Shown here: positions 23,401 to 37,082 of the stretch, one piece after another
How the letters are laid out: the number at the start of each line of letters is the position of its first letter
Position numbering within the stretch: position 1 is the stretch's first letter
Origin: Eopsaltria australis
Lineage: Eukaryota; Chordata; Aves; Passeriformes; Petroicidae
Direction of reading: 5' to 3'
Assembly: GCA_034509425.1 (NCBI GenBank)
Contig: JAVTVJ010001852.1
Coordinates: 62,001 to 126,000 of the forward strand
DNA: 64,000 bases
Notes under the pieces: model-generated
Databases searched by the model: none
What the model was told of the DNA's origin: nothing
The model's input: the letters and a program-made list of their open reading frames with translations, nothing else
Translations under genes and position numbers: made by a program

Positions 23401-24120
23401 GTGAAAATCCCACCAATTCCACCTCCAGCAGCAAAAGGAAAAACCAGGATGAGCACCCAGAATAAGAAATGGCCAGACAAAGCTTTTTGCCACCAAAATT
23501 ACGATATTCATGAGAATTATTTCAGCAAAACCACAAGTGTTCCTCATGATTTCCAGGATTCCAGCACCTGGACCAAAAAGCAGTCATGGGCATCCTGAAG
23601 GAACACAGGGATGAGCAGTCCCTGCCATCCAGCAGCTAGAGCACAGCAAACCCAGCCAGGCACAGCTCAGGTCCTCACAGCAAACACATCTCTCAGACTT
23701 CCATCCCTCAGCTCCTGAGAGGGCAAACAAGAAGGACTTCAGAGGGATAAGGCCATGAGATAAGAGCCAAGCAGCTTCTCCCCTTGAGAAGCTCATTGAG
23801 CCAAAGCCTGTGGCATCCTCTGGCTCTCTGAGGTCCTGGACTGGCCCAAGAGCATCCTGCCCCATGCCCTGCCTCCCTCACAGAGCTGGGAACGACTGCA
23901 CATTCCCAGAGCAAACCCTGCCTTCCTGTGGTTCTGGGGAAGCAGCACCTGGGGACACAGGCTGGCACTGCAGGGCTGTGTCACACTCCCACCCCTGTCC
24001 CTGGCTTCCAGCAGGGACACTCCAGCTGGGATCTGACTCCATGGTCTTATTCCCACGGCTTTTTCCTCCTAACAGCTGAAGGGACAGGGCTGGCTGGAGC
24101 AGCTGGCTGGTCAGGAAGGT
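20431..24120. other. ARHGEF9 intron 1, unique segment
   Basis: No gene recognised. Contains the AT-rich short repeat listed at 21850-21925. The remainder is unique sequence with moderate GC. Confidence 0.5.
21850..21925. repeat. AT-rich short tandem repeat
   Basis: Four imperfect copies of a motif like gatataaatattacaaa, about 17-18 bp apart. Confidence 0.7.
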
Positions 24121-24217
24121 GATGAATGGATGAAGGTAATGAATGGATGAAGGTAATGAATGGATGAAGGTAATGAAGGGATGAAGGTAATGAAGGGATG
24201 AAGGTAATGAATGGATG
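24121..24217. repeat. 17-bp tandem repeat
   Basis: Five to six copies of gaatggatgaaggtaat, with a gaaggg variant. It is a CCAT-family derivative with an in-frame-shifting period. Confidence 0.93.
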
Positions 24218-24619
24218 CTCGTTAGAGGCACGGGATTGTCCTGCAGATTTCCATCAGATCCTGTAAGCCTATTACAGGGATTGGCCAGATCAGCACGGCG
24301 ATCTGCAGCCTTCCACCTCTAAGCTGCTTTGCTCAGTTCAGCCTAGCAATGAATGGAAGTCGCTGTCTGATGGCTTCTCAGATTTCACGGACAGCTGCCA
24401 CAGCCAGGATGTGCCCTGTAACAGGGCTAACTCAAGGCAGCCACTGGCTACAGCCCTCTCCCTCAGCTGGGCCACAGCTTGGATGGCACTTCTGCAGGGT
24501 GGAAAGGTCATATCAGGTGTTTTTCCAAGCCATCACCACGTTCTGACCCAGGAGCTCCCCCTCAGCTCCCTGGGCTGCTCAGGGAGCCAGCAGCAATCCA
24601 GGCACAGCAAGAACAGCCA

Positions 24620-25015
24620 TGAGCATCCCCACATCCCTGCTCCCATCCCCCAGCTCCACACCCTGAGAGCTCAGAGCATCCCCACATCCCTGCTCCCATC
24701 CCCCAGCTCCACACCCTGAGAGCTCAGAGCATCCCCACATCCCTGCTCCCATCTCCCAGCTCCACACCCTGAGAGCTCAGAGCATCCCTCTGTTCCTGCT
24801 CCCATCTCCCAATCCCACACCCTGAGAGCTCAGAGCATCCCCCTGTTCCTGCTCCCATCTCCCAACCCCACACCCTACAAGCTCAGAGCATCCCCCTGTT
24901 CCTGCTCCCATCTCCCAATCCCACACCCTGAGAGCTCAGAGCATCCCCCTGTTCCTGCTCCCATCTCCCAACCCCACAGCTGCCTGCACAGCCCCACACC
25001 CTGTGAGCTCAGAGC
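24620..25015. repeat. 53-bp minisatellite, about seven copies
   Basis: The unit runs catccccctgttcctgctcc, catctcccaatcccacaccc, tgagagctcagag. The first copies carry ccacatccctgctcc instead of ccctgttcctgctcc, so two subtypes are arranged in blocks. Confidence 0.9.
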
Positions 25016-28000
25016 TCTGGCAGGAGCCCTGGAAGCCTTGAGAGAAGAGTGGGATGTGCAGGGGCTCTGCAAGGACACATCAGTGTCACCTCATCTGTGG
25101 TGTAATTGTCCCTCTCCCCTCTCTCCAGGTCATGCTGCACAGGACACGAGCAAGTGCTGTCCCCTCCCTGTCCCACTTCACCTCGTCAAGAGGCCACATT
25201 TGCTGTCTGGTGCAAGGAAATGATCACCTGCACGGTGCTGGAGAGAACAGCTCTGTACCAAGATAATTCTATTCAAAGTCTAGAGGGCAAAGCTGTCACA
25301 GATGAAGTATGTCTGTGTATTATCTGTTGGCAAACACGGGACATAATGGCAGCCACTCAACTTAATGGCTCGAATTCCAGCTCCTCCAAACGAGCCCATG
25401 TAATCACAGAATGTATTTAAAAGTATAATTTCCATCCAAAAGGACCAGAGCTGGAGCAATGTGACTCATGCAGCTCCCTGTGCGTGTCAGGAAGCCTGGG
25501 AATTTGTGAGCCCGATGCCATCTGTGTAGAAACTGGGCCGTGGACACAATTCCTCAAACCCTTCCTCTGGCATCCGTGGGAGTCTGGAGGCTGCTGAGCC
25601 CCCCGAGTCCTGTGCACCCAAGGGAGTGAACACTCTGTGAAGCTGCACGTGAAGCACAGGGACACAAATATTAAAGAGAGAGGCAATGGAATGAAAAGGC
25701 ATCTCTCCCCATGCACCTATTGCAGCACTCCAGAGCCCCACGGTTCCAGCTGCAAACTCAGCTCCGTTTCTGCCATAACAAAATCATCTCCACAGCATAA
25801 TTAGTGTGCTCCTGTTAAAATGGGCACAAATGCACGGGAAGAGGCATCCAAACATGATTTGTTTTTCAAGACAACGTGATGTTTTCCCTGGCTAATAGAT
25901 TCGATTCATTAAGGAATAACAAGAGCCAAGCACCACTTGCAGCAAACCTTGCTGCTTTTAGCGGTGGATTATCCATCCCCAGACTGCTTTGCACACTATT
26001 CTATTTTACCTGCTATGACTTGACAACCTTTTTTAGTCTAACTTGCCTACACACGGCTTACAAAATATCTCTTCTGTAACTACTGCTTAAAATCCTGCTT
26101 ATTCCCAATTTCCTTAATGGCTCAATTAAGTCCCCTGGCACTGCTCTGCTCCGGGACTGGATGACTTCCATGTTCACATGCGATTTTAAAGAGAGCTGGA
26201 TAGTTTGTGTGAGCAGGTATTTGCACTAGGATTTGCAACACTCTCTCAGGGCAAACATCTGAGTTGTCTGAAGGGGTTTTGAATGAATAATTTCCTGCGT
26301 TATCCACCTTCCTCTAGAAATAACACTCCATCTGTTCATGGAACAGTTCCCTCCTCTTACCCAGGCAGGATGAAGGTCACGCAAGGGAAAGAAAAATCTG
26401 CACATCCCCAACGACCTCCAACGAAACACAAGGCACGTACCTGGCCAAGGTCGTTAAGCAGTGGAGGGAAGAAATACAGCTGTCAGGTTAAGGGGAGTGA
26501 GTAATCACCCAGTGCATCATTGCTGCGACAAGCACCCCAGGACACGGGCAGGAGTCACAACACGTCCTCTGCAATTAATCACTAATCACGACGTGCCACA
26601 GACAAGTCAAATGGCAACTCCAAAGGGGAACCAAAATGTTACTTTTAAAACACCTGAGCTTAAAAAAAAAAAAAAACCCAAACCTGAAATAAAACCCAAC
26701 TGTCCAATCTGAGGGAAAAGGCAAATGGAGTGTGTATAAAATGCTGAGCAGCCTCTGGGTGGAAAGCAGCTCCTCTGGGATGTGATTCACCCCACAGGAA
26801 CTGGCAGCAGCAGAGCCCATGTGAAGCCAATCCCTGGCTGTGCTGGTGTGGAAGGTGTGTCCTCTCCCTGGCCTGTCCCTGATCTCCAGAACCCTGCAGT
26901 GAGTCCCAGCTGGTTTCCATGAAAACAGCAGGGCCCTGCTCGTCCTCCCTGGCTCCCTGTGCAGAGCTCCTGCCTGGGCTGGGCTCTCTCCTCCCTGCAT
27001 GGTTGGGATAAGCACTGGCAGTAAATTGGTCACTCACAGCAGCTGGGTAACCCTGGACCCCAGAGCAGTCACAGAGTGACCAAATCATTAAGGCTGGAAA
27101 ACAACTCCAAGGTCAACGAGCCCAACCTTTGAGCAGATGCCACCACGGCCCAGAGCGCCAGGAAGGAGCAGGTTAAACACAAGTCCTGCTCTGGCTCCAG
27201 TTCAGAAATGATCCAGGAGCCTCACAGACACCTGAGCTCCTACTCTGAAGGAAAGCAACCAAGTTCCCTCTCAGTCAGATCTCCAAAGCATCTCCACTTC
27301 TGCTTTAGTGGAAGGTGGCTCCAGGAGCAGCGCTGGCATGGGCAGAGCTCTCTTGGATGGAGGTGATGCATTCCTGGGCTGGAGCAGTGTGGATCTGATC
27401 CATCCCCAGCACTGCCTGAATTCAAGAGGTTCCTGCTGCTCCCTGCTAGGACAGGACTGGGAGAGACTGGGATTTCCCTGCAATCCTCCTGAGCACAGCC
27501 AGCCTTGTTCACAGTGTGAGGAGTGACACTCGAGTCCATGGGAATGCCTGGGAACCCACGTCCATTGAACACCTCGAGCTCTTCCTTCAAGGAACACACA
27601 GCCCTGGTGGCTGATGGACAATTCCAGTGCTGCTTTCCATTTTTAGAGCAAAACTGGAATAAAGCACCAATGGCAGTCCAGGAGGCTGGCACACACAGGT
27701 ACAGAGAGATTTGAGAGCACACAGAGCTGGGATCTGGGCTGAAACGTGCCCAAATGGAGCTGTCAAGGCTGAGTCCAAGGAATTCTCATCCAAGGATCCA
27801 CTCAGGCTCAGCCTCAGCTATTCCATATATTATTTGCCTGGCAAGCAGTCTACACTCAGTTATATCCAGTATGTAATTATTCTTCATTCCAGAAACAAGT
27901 TTTCCCAACTCAGAACATGGAAAGGATGCCTTGAAGAACTGGTACTTCTAGGATAAAAATATCCAGAAAAGAGACCAAATAACAAAGGTGGGAAATTCTG

Positions 28001-31000
28001 ACCTAATGGGAAATCTCCAGCCTTCTCAATGTAATGATTTCTTTTTCAGCTGAAAGCAGTTGAGTGTGTGTTTCCCTCAGATATTCCATGTCATACCAAC
28101 AGGTCATACCAACCACACTATGGATGGGCAAGCAGAGGAAAGGGATCCACCCAGGGAATTCTCAGGGATTCTGCAATGCAGTGCAACAGGAGATTACATT
28201 AATTGATATGAAATATGCCCAGATCTCTGAAATAAAACTTTAGCTAGACTTATTTTGACTAACAGCCAAAAATCAGAGTATTTACCAGCACTGCTCTGCA
28301 TCCCATTTCATTTCTCTTTCCATCACTGGAGCAACTTCCAAGTATCCCCAAGGCCATGCCAAGTCCTGCCCCACTATCTAATGTACCATCATTAAGAACT
28401 CTTTGAAGGCATCCAAGATGTTCTCTTCAGGAAAGTGCTTGCTAAGTACCCTCCTGAAGACATCTGTAAGGGATTTTTACTACTGGCCTAGATCTTTACT
28501 CCACCTGGAAGAATTAAGTGGCTCTAAGGAGCTTTTAGTTGAAGTAAATCCTCATTTAAACAAGCCCCAGGAAAATGGACAGGGAGCTCCAATTGCCTCG
28601 TTTGCTTTTGTTTTATGGCCCACTCAGAAGAAAAGAAACAGGGAAGATGGGATGTGATGTGTGTCTCCCAGGTTTCTGTTGCTATTCCACACCTCACTCC
28701 TCAGTGCTCTTCTCTCCTCCAGCACTGCCATGGAAACGATGAATTATTCTACTCTCACAAATTTGCACCATCATTTTTATGGTCAGCTTTGCTCAAGGAA
28801 GGAGCTGCCTTCCTGGAACTGCACAGCTGGGCCAGCCAGGATGTGCATCCCAAAGGAAGAAGCGTGGAAAAGAGCTGGCATTGGAGAAATGGGACCAGTG
28901 GCAAAGAGATGGCCAAGGGGTGGGATGAGCCACTGGGCAAGGGCCTCTGTGGTCAGGCACGAGGGAAAAAACCCCTCCTCCTTCCTATTTCATCTGTAAT
29001 AGCTGGAGTCATTGAGAACCTGGACACCTCAAAAGCATGGAGAGATTTTTCCTTGGGTTTATGATTGCTGGGTTGGTTTCCTGGCTCAGATCCTGTGCTT
29101 CCCAGAGCTGACCCAGGTGGGAGAGGCTGTCCCAGGTCTGCTGTTACCCCACAGGAGATGGTGTTGTTTCCACACTAAAAGGATGATTTCCCCTCCAGTT
29201 CAGCTGCAGTCTTTGATAACCTGGATCACAGTCTGAGTCTGCTGTCACACAGGTTTAGGATCCTGGGATGCAGCACAAAGCAAGGAAAAACAAGAGCAAA
29301 AACCAAAGCCAACATTTGTTGTGGTCTTTGATACCTTTCCATCCCCACCGCAGTGTGGAAGAGGTGATGCTATTCCCTGACATTCTGTGCTGATATCAAA
29401 CAGGAAAACCTCAGGAAAGCAGCTGAGAACTGAGGAACAGCTGATAAACAGGAAGCAAACTCATTCCAACCCCATATTCCACGGGGGAGATGCTCCCAGG
29501 GCAAGGAATCACAGCAGCAGCGGTGGCAGGGAATCAGAGAGGAGTCAGGAATGCACTGAAACGAGAGCAAGATCCATGGGAAGCTGTAACATTCCCTCCT
29601 CCATGGCTTGTTCTGCACCAAGCAACTCATTCCAGACAGATATCGACAGCGTGGGAGGCATTCAGAGAAAAAGCAACAAATTTTATCAGAGGTTCTGCAA
29701 GGATTAATACCCAGGAAAAGATTAAACCCGTTAAAAGCTCAGCTAAACTCCCATTTCAGAGCGTGCTAACACAGCTTCAATAGTTCCAGAGAGGTATTAC
29801 TTATGTATAATGGGGAGAGCTGGGAGTCTGAAATGGAGAAAGGCTCCATTTTACCCATCTGAAAGGAAAACACCAACAAAGGATTTCAAACAGAGGATCA
29901 ACAAGGTGAGAAATAAAAAAGAAAGGAAGGAATTCTCCCCAGGCAGCCCAGGAAGGCTGGAGGGAGCAGAGCCAGGGGAGAGCCCCTCTCTGCACCAGGA
30001 ACCAGAACTCTCCAAACCATGAGAGTTCTGGATCCACCTGCCCCCAGCAGCCCCAGCATTCCTGCTCAATTCAGTTTCACAGAATTCCCAAAAACTTGAG
30101 GCAATTCCCCTCAAATTCTCCCACACTTTTGTGCCGACAGCCCGTGGCTCTTTGGGTGTTCAGCCTCACCTTTTCCACCCTTCTGAGAATTTGATTGTCC
30201 CAAAAGGTACCTAAGGACTTGGACAAATCATCTTTCTCTCCTTAAAAAGGCAAAAATAATCCCATCTCTGTTATTTATTACACTCCTTGGAAATGCAGCT
30301 CCTCAAACAACTTTAAACAACTCAAGTCAGCAGCCAGTAAATCCAGAGGACATTTGTCAACCTTTCAAAGCACTTTAGTGCCCAAAATAGCCTTAATTAA
30401 GTAAGAATATATCTAAATACTACAGAATATTGCAATAAAGGTGTCTGCACCATCACTAGTGCCAGCTCAGTTGACAAAGCCCCTGGGGTCACTCAGAGGA
30501 AGAAGTGGGAATACCTTTTTGCACTTTAATTGAGCTGGAGGAATTAAAATCCAGAGTAGGGGCTGGTGTGGGGCTTTGGCACAGAAATGAAGATATCCCT
30601 GGATGCAGCATTCCTGCTTGACAGGGGCAATCATGGCAAGAGAAAATAAATGCACCTACTTTTGTGTGAGCTCTGGACACACTGGGATCACGTTTTCCAG
30701 GAGCTCCTGTGCCCACCCAAAGCTGCTGTCTCAGCTGTGCACAGGCTGGGGGCACCTGTGAGTACCCAGAGGGGACCTGTGCACGCTGTCACCCGGCACA
30801 GGTACCTCAGGACAGGCTTCCCAGGGGAGCACAGATCTGTTCACAAGGAAAGGCACAGCCCTGCAGTGCCCAGAGATGGGGAGAGGCTGAAATCTCTCAG
30901 GAGAAGCTCCTTCAGTCTCTTATCCTGTTTGTCCTGCTGCACACGTGGGGAAAGGCGGATTCCTCGGAGCTGCTCGGGATGGCAGCACTGTCCCCACTCA

Positions 31001-32434
31001 GTCCCTGCTCTCCAGCCAGGGACAGGCACCAGAGCAGCCAAATCCATAATCAGTCAGCCAGAACCAAAGTTGATCCTGCTGATGACACCCCAAATTCTCC
31101 TGCAGCAGCCCCAGTGCAACAGCCACTGTGCCCTGGAGCCACAGCCCTGGGGAAAAGCCCTCTCAGTTCCCCTCCTGCAAATGTCTGAGCCCTTCCAAGT
31201 GCCAACAGCTGAGACTCCAGGACCTCTCGGTGCTGAAGGCAGCAGAGAGTTTGGAAATCTCATTAAAGAGCCCTAAAGCACAGTCATTATTTCCCTGAGG
31301 CTCCTTTTGCCTGCAGGTAATTGCTGCAATCACAACAGAACCGAGGCAGTCGTGGGATCAGAAGTGTCTCCCAAACTTTGTTAGGTCGTGGCCATCAGCA
31401 CGCAGGAGCTGGTGAGCGCCAGCTCAGCTAATTAGAACTGCAGGAGGGGAGCATTCAGCAAGTCTGAGGACAATTATCCAAGGAAGAATTTCTCCAGGAC
31501 ACTGTGACTTATCCCAGTGCTTTGTGCACCAAGTGCTGAAGGAGTTTAATTGTCAGTGCTGATGGGAACCCGCTCCGTGACTCATCCCCAGCACACACGG
31601 GCTGCTTTTCCCACTCCTGATTTCCTTCCAAGGCCACCACTCCAGCACCAGGACCACGCTGGGAAGGGGCAATTTCCTCTGCATTTCAAAACACCCTGCA
31701 TCCATGGTTTCCATCTGGGCCCATCTCTAACAGCTACAGCTGGAGGGGAACTGGAGCGAGAGCCAGCAGAGGGCTGGAATTTGGGAGGAGTCCTCAGGAA
31801 CTGGAGGTTTTTTCCTGACATAAAATAATGTAGTCTTTAAATGTAAATTTTCTGATTCTTTCGAGCGTTTAACTTCTAAAATTGACTTGGGTTTTATTTA
31901 ATCTTTTAAACACCCAAAAAAAAAAAAAAAAAGCGAGTTAAAATGTCTTATCAAAAAAAAAGGAACATTTAAGCGTAACTGCTTGAGTTATGCTCTTAGA
32001 CATTTGTCAGGATAATTTTATTCCTTCTGAAAACACAAACCCTTTCCAAATGGTGAGCAAGGTTTCAGTTTGAAAGCTGCAAGGTCAGAGAAGCACAGGT
32101 TTGTGTTATCTGAAGCAGTGCGTGCTCCCATCCCCGTGCACACCTTTGGGGTGGCCGTTCCCAACCCTTCTTCCCCTATCAATCCTGTCAAATCAATTAA
32201 TCAGGAAGGACAGATTTTTTTTTTTTTCCCTGGCTACTATGCGTTAATTAGCACGAGGGTTGCCATGGGAACGCAGCAACACTCGTTAACAGCACAGAAT
32301 TCACCATGCTGGAAAGGAACGTGGGCAAGAGCTGGGCGCCAGAGCTGGGGACGTGCCGCAGCCACGCTGCTCCTCGCAGGGAGCCTCTGACGTCTCTCTG
32401 CTCAGTGGAAGTTGGAAAAACTTCTAAAAACCGG
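25016..32434. other. ARHGEF9 intron 1, unique segment
   Basis: No exon recognised. AT-rich patches at 25800-26130, 28190-28290, 30220-30440 and 31810-32060 are the most plausible sites for conserved non-coding elements. A-runs lie at 26660, 31915 and 32216 (T-run). Confidence 0.5.
27070..27152 (-). mobile_element. CR1 fragment
   Basis: Reads aaatcattaaggctggaaaa, then actccaaggtcaacgagcc, the complement of the avian CR1 3' tail. Only the terminal 80 bp remain. Confidence 0.75.
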
Positions 32435-32735
32435 GATATTGCAAGGATCTGTGGTGATGGGACAAGGGGGAATGGATTTAAGCTGAAGGAGAGTAGGTTT
32501 AGATGGGATATTGGGAAGGAATCCTTCCTTGGGAGGGTGGGCAGGCCCTGGCACAGGGTGCCCAGAGAAGCTGTGGCTGCCCCTGGATCCCTGGCAGTGC
32601 CCAAGGCCAGGTTGGACATTGGGGTTTGGAGCACCCTGGGACAGTGGAAGGTGTCCCTGCCCATGACAGAGGGTGACACTGGATGCAATTTAAGGTCCCT
32701 TCCCACCCAAACCATTCTGGGATTCTGTGACATCA
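32435..32735 (+). mobile_element. CR1 LINE 3' end
   Basis: Contains gatgggatattgggaagg, ggctgcccctggatccctgg, gggacagtggaaggtgtccc and the terminal gggattctgtga. It is 5'-truncated with no ORF. Confidence 0.93.
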
Positions 32736-32737
32736 GG

Positions 32738-35700
32738 ACCAGGCACTGTGAGGATGAGTCTGAGCACAGGCTCCCATTTTCCTGATGCTTTAACAAAATA
32801 CAATTTACGACCCTGGCAAGAATCAAAGTGAAGCAAAACAGGTAAAGCTGAGAGTGTATGAAAAAAGCTCAAGCATGCGCCCAGCCCCAGGTATTCACTG
32901 CCAATAATTATCAATAATTATCAATAATTATCAATAAACCTTGGCCAGCTTACAGGCTGTGGCACAAACTGCTGACAGCAGCAGGGTGAGCCATGGCAGT
33001 GACCAGGCTGCTCTGGAGGGATCTCCATCCCCAAGCCTCTGTCCTTCTGGATTTCAGCCCTGTGACACCCCAAGGGAGGTTTCTGCATCCTCACACTCCT
33101 GCCTGATGATCAGAAACTCCTCCCAAGAGCCTGGATTTTGCTGGGCTCACCCCACACCTGCTCGTTGTTTCCCCTGAAGCAGCTCAGCTCAGCAGCTCAG
33201 TCCTCAGAGCATTCACAGGGCAGCTCCTGCTCCATCCCCACCCTGCTGGAGCCAAGGCTCTCTGTGCTCCCCTTCACAGGCACATCCTTCACTCCCCTGT
33301 CCCTGTCCCTGTTCCAGCTCAAACACACTCCTGTGCAACGCTGGCCATCAGTCTGCCCCATCCCAGCGAGGCTGCACCGCTGCCTGCTACAGGGCATTCA
33401 TCTCTCCTGGAAATCCATTTTCTAACCCATCCTTGGATCACACCTGGCTCTTTCCTGGCCATGTCACACTGCCAGCTCCCTGTCAGCCTTTGATGCCCTG
33501 ATGGAGGCCAGGCTTTGTCCTGGGCACGGGCTGGAGGCTGCAGCAGGCACGGGGAGCCTCCCACTGCTGCCCTGTGCTGCCAGGGACCTCAGAGCTGCTG
33601 GCTGCTTCTCTGGAACCCTGGGAATGTTCCACATCCTCCTCCTCTGCAGGAAAATTCAAGGCTTCAACCACCTCTCCAAATAGTCCACTTTCACCATCTG
33701 AGTAAAATCAGACCCAAATCTCAGCTCTGTAATAAGGGAGGTACTGCAGAAGCAGAACAAGACCCCAGCTTCCTCCAGCCAACAAAACCTGAAACAAAGC
33801 AGGGGTTTGCCTGCACTGTGCTGAGCCAGCTCCTGAGGATGATGATGCTCACCAGCAGGTCAGGGCAGATTCCCCTCTCCTCCACTTGGTGAAAGAGAAA
33901 GAATTTTGGCTTTTCCATCCTGTGAAACAGCAGAGACCCCAGGCAGAGCCCACCCTGCTGAGAGCACCCACCTTCCCCTGGCACCTACAAATGCTTCACT
34001 AGGAAGGAGCAGCCAGATATAAATTTTTTAACCCTTTCCCCCTTCTTTCTCTGCAGAGGGACGCACATGGCTCGTGTCAAACCCTAAAGGGGGAACAGGG
34101 AAGCAGCCCTGAACGCGTCTCTGCAGAAGGTGTGGTGGCTTCCCACATAATGCCACCTCCAAACACCTCCTTCTGCTCCAGCACTGCTTCCCACTCGCCA
34201 GATCCTCCTCTCTCACACCTCAGCACCAGCCACTGCCACAGCTCAGCACATCTGTGTCATGAGAAGCAGCCCACACACCTCTGGATTTTAAGTGAAATAA
34301 AGGGATGTTCAGGTTCACCAGAGCAAGTTATGTGGGCAAGCTCAGCTTCTCCAGGAGCATCCACATTAAGGAAATTTAATTTCACCAAACTATTAAAGAA
34401 ATCGAGCTGAAAAAGATCCCCACTGCCAAGTTTCTCCAGCCCTTCACATATTTTTCTAGCAATCCACCCGCAGGAGTTTTTCTTATCTTGAATAAATAGT
34501 CATTTTTGCACCTAAGGAAAGACGAAAACATTTTCTATACTTTCAAACCTTCTTTGGCATCTCCATCAAGCTCAAATCCCTCCTCAAAATACCCTCCAAA
34601 CTCTGGGGAAAAAACATTTGTGCCTTGTGCTAAAAGCTCCAGAAACTTTCCTTCCCAGGCTGATGTTCTGCAGTGACTCGCTCTCCTCTTACATAATTCA
34701 AGGGCCCAAAAAATACATAAACAGTGAGGAACAGAAATGTTAAACCCAGGCTGGTCTCCAAAGCCCCTCTGAATGGGAAACCTGAAATAAGAGAGGCTCA
34801 GCTTCTGGAAAAACAACCTTTTGACAGCACAGAGCATCTCCCATGCCCACTGCTCTACCTCAGGTCAGAGGGACTCAGAGCTTTCCTGTCACACAGTCCA
34901 AGTGCAGAGAGCCCTCCTCGGACCAAGGGCACTAATTATATTAATGAAGGCTTAAGGTCAGTACATCCCCATCAAGCCCAAATTGCTGTTTCCTGAATTA
35001 ATAGTTCTCCGTCCAGTTTCGAGCAGATGGGAATCCAGAAAGCACCAGCAGAGCTGGGAAATCAATGTCAAAGTGCTAAATCCAGGAGATTTCACTTTTG
35101 GGTTTTAGGAGACTGAATGAGATCAGGATTGGGTCTTCTTGTGCCAGGGTGGGATTGGGTTCCCTACTCCTGCAGGATTCCTGCTAAAGGGAAGAATAAC
35201 AAGGGAGATCAGGAATTAAGGGGAATGAAGAAAGTAGACAGGTCATCCGAATTTGCAACAAGATCTGACTGGACTTGGATAATTCCCAGGCATTTCGTGA
35301 GTATCCAAGCCAAAAAAAATCCCAGGAATAAATAATAAACATGCACACAGCCCCAGGGGCCACAGCCATGCACTCCCAACCCTGTCCATGCAGAGGTGCA
35401 CGCACAGCCCACACACAATAATGCCAATATCTGATCCCAGCTGCTTCACCCCACAATTCCTTATACACACTGGGGTTTATGGACTTTCCATGTCTTTGCT
35501 ACAGAAAGTACCCAAAAAACTCCAATAAACTGCTCGGTGGTTGTGGGTGTGTGGCTCTGCCTCTCAGAGCCAAGCCTGGATTAAGCCAGGGGCCAATAAA
35601 AGCCTGCTCTGGACACAGTCCCCTGCCACCCTTGGAGCCAGAGCTGTTACCCAGATGGAGCTGCTGTGACCGAGGGCAGGACCTGCCCGAAGGAAGGGCT

Positions 35701-36687
35701 GGGGACAGGCAGGCAGAGGTTAAAGCAGAGGAACACGATGTGAGGAGCTGCAGGGGCCCTCACTGGCGGCTCACCAGCGCTCGGATCAAGTGACCTGACA
35801 CAGCACAGCTGCTCTGGGGGCTCAGCACAGACCCGAGGATCTGCCTCCCAAGAGAAATCCCTTCCCTCCTGTAACCCCCTGGACAGCTGAGGAGGGCTGC
35901 TGTGCCCAGGCTCCTGCAGTTCTGGGACACGTGGAAATGTGGGAAGTTCTGGGCCTGCTGATCTCCAGGAGTGATTCCTGCTCTGGTGTCTAACCTGGAA
36001 ACACTCAATGCCACCAAAAGTAAGCAGCCCAAGGAGACAAGGGACATGCTTGGGGAGGGAGCACCGAAAAGCAGCACAGCAAAACCAGCCACATGCCCAA
36101 AACCCCTCCCTGCAGCTCCTCAGCTCTGCCTCAACCATTACTGCTGCTTCAGTGCCTCTCAGAGCTCCTGAGTGTGTCTGTCAACCTCCACTGCAAACCC
36201 CCTGGATAAGAGATGAAAACCCTCCTCCTTCCCTCCAGGAGTTAATCCCTTTCATTTGGCCAGACTGGATGCTCTGGCAGTCATTGCCCCCCTCCAAGCC
36301 CCCCGTGTTGGGCAGGCACAGCTGTGAGTCCCCCGAGCTGGGGCTGCAGCTCTGTGTGTGCCACCAGCTCAGGCTCTCCTGATCTCTGCTCTCTGCTCAC
36401 TGCTCTTCCTACAGCTTTCACCTGAGCATTGCCCTGCACTGGGAGCTGCAGTGCTCTTGCTGTCACAGCTTTCCTGGCAAGGCAGATTTATCCTGATGCA
36501 TGCAAATGATGCCAGCGTGCAGAACTTGCTTCGGACAGGGCCGGGAGTTTGCAGTGCGAGGCTGCTCTGGAAATGTCACTGTGCAGGATCCGAAGGGGCT
36601 GCCTCCACCACCTCCTCATTGCCAAGGCCATCAAGGTGTGTGCAAGGCTTCCTCCACCTGGGTGAAAACACTCACAGAGTCATCCAT
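32738..36687. other. ARHGEF9 intron 1, unique segment
   Basis: No gene recognised. Apart from the short AT repeat at 32902, sequence is unique; 34470-34520 and 34930-35110 are AT-rich. Confidence 0.5.
32902..32937. repeat. 10-bp AT-rich tandem repeat
   Basis: Three and a half copies of caataattat. Confidence 0.95.
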
Positions 36688-37082
36688 CCCTCCATGTATC
36701 CATCCATCCAACTGTCCGTCCATCCATTGTCCATCCATCCATCCATCCATCCATTGTCCATCCATCATCCATCCCTCCATCCATCCATCCACCCATCATC
36801 CATCCTCCATCCATCATCCATCCCTCCATCTGTCCATCCATCCATCCATCCATCCAACTGTCCGTCCATCCATTGTCCATCCATCCATCCCTCCATCCAT
36901 CCCTCCATCCCTCCATCCATCATCCATCCCTCCATCCCTCCATCCATCCCTCCATCCCTCCATCCATCATCCATCCATCCATCCATCCATCATCCATCCT
37001 CCATCCATCATCCATCCCTCCATCTGTCCATCCATCCATCCATCCATCCATCCATCCATCATCCATCATCCATCCATCCCTC
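36688..37082 (+). repeat. Imperfect CCAT array
   Basis: About 390 bp of CCAT with ccctccat, catcatcc and ctgtccgtccat interruptions. A block near 36705-36760 is repeated at 36850-36890. Ser-Ile-His-Pro frames across it are artefacts. Confidence 0.95.
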
